A stretch of DNA of 64,000 bases from an uncultured Bacteroidota bacterium (GTDB taxonomy: Bacteria > Bacteroidota > Ignavibacteria > UBA10030 > UBA8401). The notes beneath the pieces were generated by a model. It was not told the origin of the DNA, ran no database searches, and worked only from the letters and a program-made list of their open reading frames with translations. The stretch covers positions 1-64,000 of the forward strand of contig CALETH010000070.1 of assembly GCA_937920105.1 (NCBI GenBank). The letters run 5' to 3'. Numbering within the stretch: position 1 is the stretch's first letter; each line of letters starts with the position of its first letter. A program made the translations under genes and the position numbers. Positions 58,392 to 64,000 of this stretch are shown piece after piece.

Positions 58392-60599
58392 ATGGAAGAA
58401 AAAATTCACATACGTGTTGAGACTACCAACAAAGAGCTCCAAGAATTAGTTGGAAAATTCAATGATGCCAATATTACAATTGGTGAGATGGCACGCTTGA
58501 AAAAACTTCTTACTGCGGAGGCAAAAAATGTTATCAATGCTTTTGATGCAGAAAGTAAAGAAGCGAAAAAATTCAAAGACGCGTTGGAAAATGTTAATAA
58601 TGTTCAACAAAAAGCAAAACTTACTACCGGAGGACTTCATCAAAAATATTTTGAGTTAGGAAAAAAATTACGAGAAACATTTTTGCAAATGCAAAATTTT
58701 GCTGTTGTTGGAGCAACACTTTTCGGATTAAAAGAACTCGGTGAGGGAGCCGCTCGAGTAGAAATGTTGCGTAATCAATTAGCAGAGTTAACAAAAAAAG
58801 AAGGTGTAAATGTTACTTCGTTTCTTATTGAACTTCGAAAAGCAACCGGAAATAGTGTCAGTGATTTGGAACTATTACAAAAAGCGACTGAGTTTAAATT
58901 AGCAGGAACTGGAGTTGCACAAATACCTCAGCTGTTAGCCTTTGCTGATGACCGCGCAAAATTATTAGGCAAAACATTTGATGAAGTTGCCGATATGTTG
59001 TTGAAAATGGAATTAGGTAGCGGTGAAAAAGTAGCTCAAACACTAAGACTTAATATTGATGTCAAAAAAGCGAATGAAGAATTTGCAAAATCTATCGGTA
59101 CTACTGCAAGTGAACTTTCCAAAGCCGGTCAACAACAAGCATTTTTTAATGAGGCTCTGCGAGTTGCAGAACAACAACAAAATTCTCTTGCTGGTGCAAA
59201 TACAAAAGTTATTGATAGTTATGAAAAAACAGATGCTGCAATAAAAAATCTCAGTGATTCTTTAGGTAACGTTGTTAATTCATTATCTCCAATACTTCAT
59301 TTAGCAGCAAAAACTATTAATAGTATGGCACAGGGTGTTTCTTCAGTATTGCGCATTATAGAATATGCTATGAAAGGCTTAGAATTTGGTTACTCCATTG
59401 TTCAAGCACTTTTAGAAAAAGATTTTAATAAAGTAAATAGTATTCTCTCACAAGCAGACAAAGAAAAGAAAACATTTCTTGCAGATATGACATCCATTGG
59501 AAAACAAATTGAACAAATATGGGAAAGCCAAGAAGAAGGAGCAAAAAAAGCTAATGATGAACAAAAAAAATATAATAAAGAGCAGTTGCAAAGTTTCATT
59601 GATAAAAGTGAAAAAACAAAAAAACTCAATGAGCAAGAAAAATCCAGAAAAAAAGAACTCGAAGATGAAGTAAAAATTATTAGAGACAAATTTGATGTTG
59701 GTGAACTTACAAAACAAAAAGCAATTGAAGAATTAAATATTCTTAAATCGAAAGCAACAACAGAACGTGAACGTTTGAATATCCTCAAAGAAATTATTGC
59801 TGTTACCGAAGCAAAGAATGCTCACGAGCAAGCCGCTGAACGAAGAAGAAAATCTTCAAAAAATGAAACACTTACTCCGTTTATAGATTATGAGGGACAA
59901 GAAAAAAGTAAAAAGTTTTTTCAAGATTTGAGCGAGAAAAAAATTTCTATGATGGAAAAAGAAGTTAATTTGGGATTAAAATCTAAAACGAACTTACTTA
60001 CATTACTTCGAAATGAATTAAAAATAGAACAAAGTTACGAACGACAATTAGAATTAAAACAAAAAATCAGTGATGTAGAAAATGAAATTGTTGAATCCGA
60101 TATGGCCGCTCAAGCCGGACTCAGTGCTATCAATTCAATGGTTTCTGCTCTTAATAGCGAATTTAAAAAAGCGTGGGAGAATGTGTTTGGAGAAGCCAAC
60201 TCATTATTGGAGAAATTTTCCGAAGCATTTTTTGAATTTCTTGCAGAAGCAATGGTAAAATTAGCCATTTTTAAAATTTTAGATTTTGCAACTGGTGGAG
60301 CACCAATTGCTTCCATGGTAGGAAAATCATTTGGCTTTTTAGCGGAAGGTGGAATTGTTAACGAACCAATTATTGGCAAAGGTAGAAATAGCGGACGAGG
60401 TTATGTTATCGGTGAGGCAGGAGCAGAAGCTATTATTCCTCTTAACAAACTCAATATGCTAATGCAAGAATTACGATTTGGGTTTTCAAAACAACAAGCA
60501 GTTCGTCCTGTTAATCTCACAGTTCAACTTGGAAACAAAACTGTAGAAAATGTTATTGTGAATTCTTTAGGTAAAACTTTTCGTACAAGAAAAATATAA
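58392..60599 (+). CDS. Tape measure protein
   Basis: 735 residues. N-terminal coiled coil, a central hydrophobic part (LRETFLQMQNFAVVGATLFGLKELG and NLSDSLGNVVNSLSPILHLAAKTINSMAQGVSSVL), long charged coiled coils (~370-560) and a C-terminal GGIVNEPIIGKG...YVIGEAGAEAIIPL motif, the typical tape-measure end. It sets tail length and forms part of the tail tip. Its stop overlaps the next start by one base. Confidence 0.9.
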   Translation: MEEKIHIRVETTNKELQELVGKFNDANITIGEMARLKKLLTAEAKNVINAFDAESKEAKKFKDALENVNNVQQKAKLTTGGLHQKYFELGKKLRETFLQMQNFAVVGATLFGLKELGEGAARVEMLRNQLAELTKKEGVNVTSFLIELRKATGNSVSDLELLQKATEFKLAGTGVAQIPQLLAFADDRAKLLGKTFDEVADMLLKMELGSGEKVAQTLRLNIDVKKANEEFAKSIGTTASELSKAGQQQAFFNEALRVAEQQQNSLAGANTKVIDSYEKTDAAIKNLSDSLGNVVNSLSPILHLAAKTINSMAQGVSSVLRIIEYAMKGLEFGYSIVQALLEKDFNKVNSILSQADKEKKTFLADMTSIGKQIEQIWESQEEGAKKANDEQKKYNKEQLQSFIDKSEKTKKLNEQEKSRKKELEDEVKIIRDKFDVGELTKQKAIEELNILKSKATTERERLNILKEIIAVTEAKNAHEQAAERRRKSSKNETLTPFIDYEGQEKSKKFFQDLSEKKISMMEKEVNLGLKSKTNLLTLLRNELKIEQSYERQLELKQKISDVENEIVESDMAAQAGLSAINSMVSALNSEFKKAWENVFGEANSLLEKFSEAFFEFLAEAMVKLAIFKILDFATGGAPIASMVGKSFGFLAEGGIVNEPIIGKGRNSGRGYVIGEAGAEAIIPLNKLNMLMQELRFGFSKQQAVRPVNLTVQLGNKTVENVIVNSLGKTFRTRKI

Positions 60600-63052
60600 T
60601 GCTCACACTACCGTTAAAACTTGCCAACGCTATTGATAATGAAGAACCATTGGTGTGGGTGTTAGTTCTTGAACTTGATTCTCAAACACTCTATTACTCT
60701 ACATCCGAAATAGGAATCATTACAACGACTAAAGAGATACAGAGTATTGATAATATTGAAAGCGGTGTTGATATAACTGAAGGTGGTGGAATCGGATGGG
60801 TTTCCAATGCAGTCATAACATTTAATGAAATTTGTATTCCGGAAGGATTACATACAAAATTTTCTCCTTTTTCTGGAGAAGAGATAATTAATAGAGTAGC
60901 ACGATTAGGAGTAACTTCAAAAGATTGTAATGCAGAATCCGATATTCTTTTTCTTCATCGATTTATTATTGATGAATCACCATTTACACGAGAAAATATT
61001 ACTCTTACACTTGTGGATTCATCGGAACTTGATAATGTAAAAATTCCACAGAAAGTTATTGATGCCGCAACATTTCCAAACGCTCCTAAAGAAAATGTTG
61101 GAAAACCATTACCAATAGTGTATGGAGATTTTTATACTCCGCAGTTTTGGGGAGAAATTACCGGAGAAATTAATTTTAATCGTAAGTATAGATTAGCACC
61201 AGCAATTTGTGTTGATAAAGATATTTTAGAATTTGTTGCTGCTGGTCATGAGTGTTCACAAAAGCTTATTGAAAGTGCAAACAACAAAGATATAGTGTAT
61301 TACAAATTAGGAAAATTTTTTGGTAAGGTTCGCTCTGTTCATGCGTATCCGGATGTTTTTATTAACGCTTCACACACTCTTTTAGGAAATATTACAAAAT
61401 TTTCTTTGTTAAAAGATAATTTATTTGTTAGTGTCTACGTCGTTCCGGAATTAGCTACAACAAATGAAGATGTTAATGCAAAATATGCTGTTGATGAAAG
61501 TTTTGATACAAAAGTATTGTTATATCAAGCAGATAGTAGTACGCCAAATCCCACTCCTACTAAGCATCTTCGTTTTATTTGTACAGGGTTAGAAGGAATT
61601 AAAAATCTTACAATTTTTCCGGCAAACTTTGGTTTTTATGATGAATTCGGACGGCTAAAATTATTAATTGCACATTGGCAAGATGGTTTATTAAACAATT
61701 CGCGTACAGATACAATGTCATTGGATTGGCTTAATCTCAAAACAGGAGCTAGCGGACGTCCCTTAGCATTACAAGGAAGTCCCCCAGGAAGTTTTGAACA
61801 AATATCTGTTGGTGGTACCGGTAATATAATTTCATATTACAGTTTTTTACCACAATCGAATAGTTTTTTAAAAGATTTATCACCAAGTGATATTGCCAAT
61901 ATCGTGTGGGATTTTTATCTAACAAACACATTGAAAAGCCAAAGTGAATTTCATTTACGCGGTATAGCAATGCACTTTACAATGTTAGTTGGAGCGGAGA
62001 ATGTTTCTTCCATTGTTGGAAAAATACCAGCGCCAAAAGATGTCGGTGGTTTTTTCGATAAATGGTTAGGTTCATTTGCTGATATAGATTCAATTTCATC
62101 AAATTTTTTTCTTGCAGTGAAGGGAAGACGTTATGGAAACTGGATTACAGAAAACGGACGTTCTGTTGGTTATTCCTCCTCAGATTGTATCGAACAACCG
62201 GCATACATTATAGAAAGTATTTTACGAGAAGAAATGAAAGTTCCTTCATCTCGTATTAATACAACATCATTTGATACCATAGGCAATAGTATAAACGGAT
62301 TACGGAAAGATTGGAAATTTATTCGTTCTATTACATCCTTTGAAAATGCAAGAGATGTTATAAAAAGGATTTGTTACGAAGCCCATCTTATTCTTTTCGA
62401 ATCAAATGGGAAATATAAACTTGTTGCCCTTGATAAGAACGAAAACACACCCTTTATAATAGAGCAAAACCAAATGTCATCCGCTCCAATTATAGAACGA
62501 ACACACACAGCATTATTGCGTAATAGGTTTACAGTAGGATACCAATATAGTTATGCAAGCAATACCTTTGAAAAAACGATGGTGTGCACTGAAGACTATT
62601 CTTCACCGGCAATGAATGAAGTTAGTCTTTGTAAAGTATCACAAGAAACCTATAGAGTAAAAAATCTACATGAAGATAATTTATTGTGGATAAATGATGA
62701 AACAACAGCACAAATGTTTTTAGAAAAGAAAATTCATTGGCAGGCATTTCCACATCTTGTAACAAGTATTGTTGGTTGGTGGGGAACATCTTCTTCTGTT
62801 ACAAGAAAGCCATTAATACAATATGAACTTGGTGAACAATGTAAAATTTCCCATCCATTACTTATTGATGGTAGTGGAGTAAATCTGGATGTGTCCAATA
62901 CAGTAGTATTTATGGTTGTTGATAAAGTGATAGATAAACAAAACCGGAGTGTTGAATTGAAATTATTTTCCATGCCAAGCGATATTTTCATTAGTGCTCA
63001 AGGCGGAGAAATTATAACAACAAATAATAATGAATGGCTAATTCCAACATAA
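60599..63052 (+). CDS. Large tail-tip/baseplate protein, 817 aa
   Basis: Starts in the TAATG overlap with the tape measure gene. The N-terminal ~160 residues (LVLELDSQTLYYSTSEIGI..., SGVDITEGGGIGWVSNAVITFNEI) resemble distal-tail/hub modules; further beta-rich domains follow, and the end (QYELGEQCKISHPLL...VFMVVDKVIDKQNRSVELKLFSM) looks like a tail-hub beta domain. It is probably the tip protein joining the tube to fibres. Exact family uncertain. Confidence 0.7.
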   Translation: MLTLPLKLANAIDNEEPLVWVLVLELDSQTLYYSTSEIGIITTTKEIQSIDNIESGVDITEGGGIGWVSNAVITFNEICIPEGLHTKFSPFSGEEIINRVARLGVTSKDCNAESDILFLHRFIIDESPFTRENITLTLVDSSELDNVKIPQKVIDAATFPNAPKENVGKPLPIVYGDFYTPQFWGEITGEINFNRKYRLAPAICVDKDILEFVAAGHECSQKLIESANNKDIVYYKLGKFFGKVRSVHAYPDVFINASHTLLGNITKFSLLKDNLFVSVYVVPELATTNEDVNAKYAVDESFDTKVLLYQADSSTPNPTPTKHLRFICTGLEGIKNLTIFPANFGFYDEFGRLKLLIAHWQDGLLNNSRTDTMSLDWLNLKTGASGRPLALQGSPPGSFEQISVGGTGNIISYYSFLPQSNSFLKDLSPSDIANIVWDFYLTNTLKSQSEFHLRGIAMHFTMLVGAENVSSIVGKIPAPKDVGGFFDKWLGSFADIDSISSNFFLAVKGRRYGNWITENGRSVGYSSSDCIEQPAYIIESILREEMKVPSSRINTTSFDTIGNSINGLRKDWKFIRSITSFENARDVIKRICYEAHLILFESNGKYKLVALDKNENTPFIIEQNQMSSAPIIERTHTALLRNRFTVGYQYSYASNTFEKTMVCTEDYSSPAMNEVSLCKVSQETYRVKNLHEDNLLWINDETTAQMFLEKKIHWQAFPHLVTSIVGWWGTSSSVTRKPLIQYELGEQCKISHPLLIDGSGVNLDVSNTVVFMVVDKVIDKQNRSVELKLFSMPSDIFISAQGGEIITTNNNEWLIPT

Positions 63053-63062
63053 TAGGTAATCT

Positions 63063-63506
63063 ATGCTAATTATAAAAGTAAAAGTTCCACAAATGACGGA
63101 AGTAGTAACTCTTGGAGATGATGATATTATTTACGCCATCCTTAATCCAACGTCTCCAACTCCGTTAGATGTAAAAATTAAGAAAAAAAACTTTTTTGCA
63201 CCCCTACAAAATCAAATTAATGCGTTAAACAATACAATGAATCTGAAGGTTCAAGGAGGAACACTCTCTTTTGGAAATTTAAATGGTGCTGCAAAAAATA
63301 TGTCTGTAGTTTTTTCAAAAACGTATACAGCAATTCCTACAGTTCTTGTATCGTTATTTAAGTTAGACTCAAGTGTTGGTAGCAATACAAGAATTAATGT
63401 TGTTGCACAAAATATTACAACTACAGGATTCATTTGTAGAGCTGAGACGTGGTCCAATTCTGCAGTCTTTGATGTTGGTGCAACATGGATAGCATTTGGT
63501 ATTTGA
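63063..63506 (+). CDS. Phage fibre protein with H-type lectin-like domain, 147 aa
   Basis: The N-terminal part is a coiled linker (FFAPLQNQINALNNTM). The C-terminal ~85 residues (VVFSKTYTAIPTVLVSLFKLDSSVGSNTRINVVAQNITTTGFICRAETWSNSAVFDVGATWIAFGI pattern) follow the H-lectin plan: strand-P-x-V, R-I-N-V, N-I-T-T-x-G-F, T-W, and the final W-I-A. H-type lectins bind sugars such as GalNAc, so this may help the phage adsorb. Confidence 0.72.
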   Translation: MLIIKVKVPQMTEVVTLGDDDIIYAILNPTSPTPLDVKIKKKNFFAPLQNQINALNNTMNLKVQGGTLSFGNLNGAAKNMSVVFSKTYTAIPTVLVSLFKLDSSVGSNTRINVVAQNITTTGFICRAETWSNSAVFDVGATWIAFGI

Positions 63507-63507
63507 T

Positions 63508-63915
63508 ATGGCAGACACTATTACATTAACACATGGCATAGTTCCACAATCAAAAACGTTATCAGTTCTTCGAGTTAAAGGTTTTGATGATGCTGATGAG
63601 GTAGAGTATCATAATGTTTTTCAAAATACCAGCGATGATGGAACTATCTACGAATATGCAGATGGTTATCGAAGAATTATTACTGTGGATTTTGGTGTTA
63701 TTCAAAACAAAATAGATAGAATTTTTTTACACGATTTTGTTCGTGCTAGAAATACAAAAAAAATTTCGTACGGAAATGAAAGCAATCTTGCTGTAGTGCT
63801 ACATGATATGGAAGGATTTTCTAATGAATGGATTGATGATGTTGAAGTTGCAAAAAATTATGTACTCCGATTAAAAGAAAAAAATCTTCGTACTGTAAAT
63901 CCATCTTATTGGTGA
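63508..63915 (+). CDS. Phage tail-region hypothetical protein, 135 aa
   Basis: Starts at the ATG 63508, 1 base after the lectin-like gene stop; an upstream TTG is less likely. Beta-rich (TLSVLRVKGFDDADEVEYHNVF, GTIYEYADGYRRIITVDFGVIQNKIDRIFLHDFV), like small proteins coded in phage tail-fibre operons. Function unknown. Confidence 0.6.
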   Translation: MADTITLTHGIVPQSKTLSVLRVKGFDDADEVEYHNVFQNTSDDGTIYEYADGYRRIITVDFGVIQNKIDRIFLHDFVRARNTKKISYGNESNLAVVLHDMEGFSNEWIDDVEVAKNYVLRLKEKNLRTVNPSYW

Positions 63916-63977
63916 TGGTTCAATCGTGATACAGTGTAAGTTTAACGTCAGTAATTTTTATTGTTGAAGGAACTTTA

Positions 63978-64000
63978 ATGTTGCTGAAATTAAATATGAT
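63978..64000 (+). CDS. Possible start of the next gene (partial)
   Basis: AAGGA at 63967-63971 precedes an ATG at 63978 whose frame is open to the edge (MLLKLNM). Too short to identify. Confidence 0.3.

Larger units (their letters stand above)
27153..64000. mobile_element. Integrated tailed-phage prophage (left part; continues beyond the window)
   Basis: The left boundary is the 3' end of tRNA-Arg, with a tyrosine integrase just inside. The rest follows siphovirus order: immunity, recombination, replication, cargo, DNA-modification, terminase, HK97-type head and tail. The right attachment site, which should repeat the tRNA 3' end, lysis genes and the end of the tail module are not in view. 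All modules seen are open and intact, so the element may be functional. Confidence 0.92.

Noticed and set aside
1..64000. CRISPR array or insertion sequence
   Set aside because: I saw no regularly spaced direct repeats with unique spacers, no cas gene and no IS transposase.

Overview
The window is A+T-rich DNA from a member of the Bacteroidota/Ignavibacteria-Chlorobi (FCB) group. The best evidence is three proteins ending in the YPNPFNPxTTI-type sorting domain of the type IX secretion system (T9SS), at 2-406, 10356-14228 and 39760-40386. A TonB-dependent receptor, a SurA/LolA/BamA-like envelope set and the overall base composition agree with this. I cannot name a species.

Bases 1-27152 are ordinary chromosome. 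They hold central metabolism (gapA, pgk, ispG, pyrF), rsmE, holA, two small toxin-antitoxin-like loci (3034-3568 and 7222-7968), a large secreted subtilase, and an envelope-biogenesis block: three consecutive SurA/parvulin-type proteins, a TonB receptor, a LolA-like carrier, a YbhN-like membrane protein, a beta-barrel protein and a periplasmic cyclophilin. Small imperfect palindromes of the gtcattcccgc...gcgggaatcc type recur between genes. The block ends at a tRNA-Arg(TCT) gene at 27079-27152.

From 27153 to the right edge lies a tailed-phage prophage that continues past the window. Its order is: integrase beside the tRNA; secreted nuclease, ImmA-like peptidase and two paralogous repressors, all leftward; a divergent operator/promoter region near 30107-30152; rightward small regulators; a structured leader; YqaJ exonuclease and a candidate annealing protein; a replication gene with an iteron-like origin inside it; a possible helicase loader and a RuvC-like resolvase. 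Next comes a leftward cargo island (37.2-43.9 kb) of membrane, lipoprotein and secreted proteins, including one T9SS-sorted protein and one with a HELTH zinc-peptidase motif. At 43.9-44.1 kb is a compact control region: a rightward promoter, an ~80-nt leader and an intrinsic terminator, as in the lambda pR'/tR' late switch. The late operon starts there with a four-gene cassette (ParB-like protein, ABC-ATPase fused to a Mom/GNAT-like domain, formyltransferase-like protein, ParB-DNA methyltransferase) that I read as a DNA hypermodification system. Terminase, fibre-like genes, HK97-type portal, protease and capsid, connectors, a frameshifting tail chaperone pair, tape measure, tail-tip and lectin-like genes follow. 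Lysis genes and the right attachment site are not in the window.

The most noteworthy items are the hypermodification cassette and its atypical formyltransferase; the late-promoter/leader/terminator module and the complementarity of its leader to the start site of the early exonuclease gene; the iteron cluster inside the replication gene; the A_AAT_TTT_TTC frameshift site before the tape measure gene; and a T9SS-dependent cargo protein on a prophage. No stretch longer than about 300 bases is without a gene; the larger gaps are described individually.
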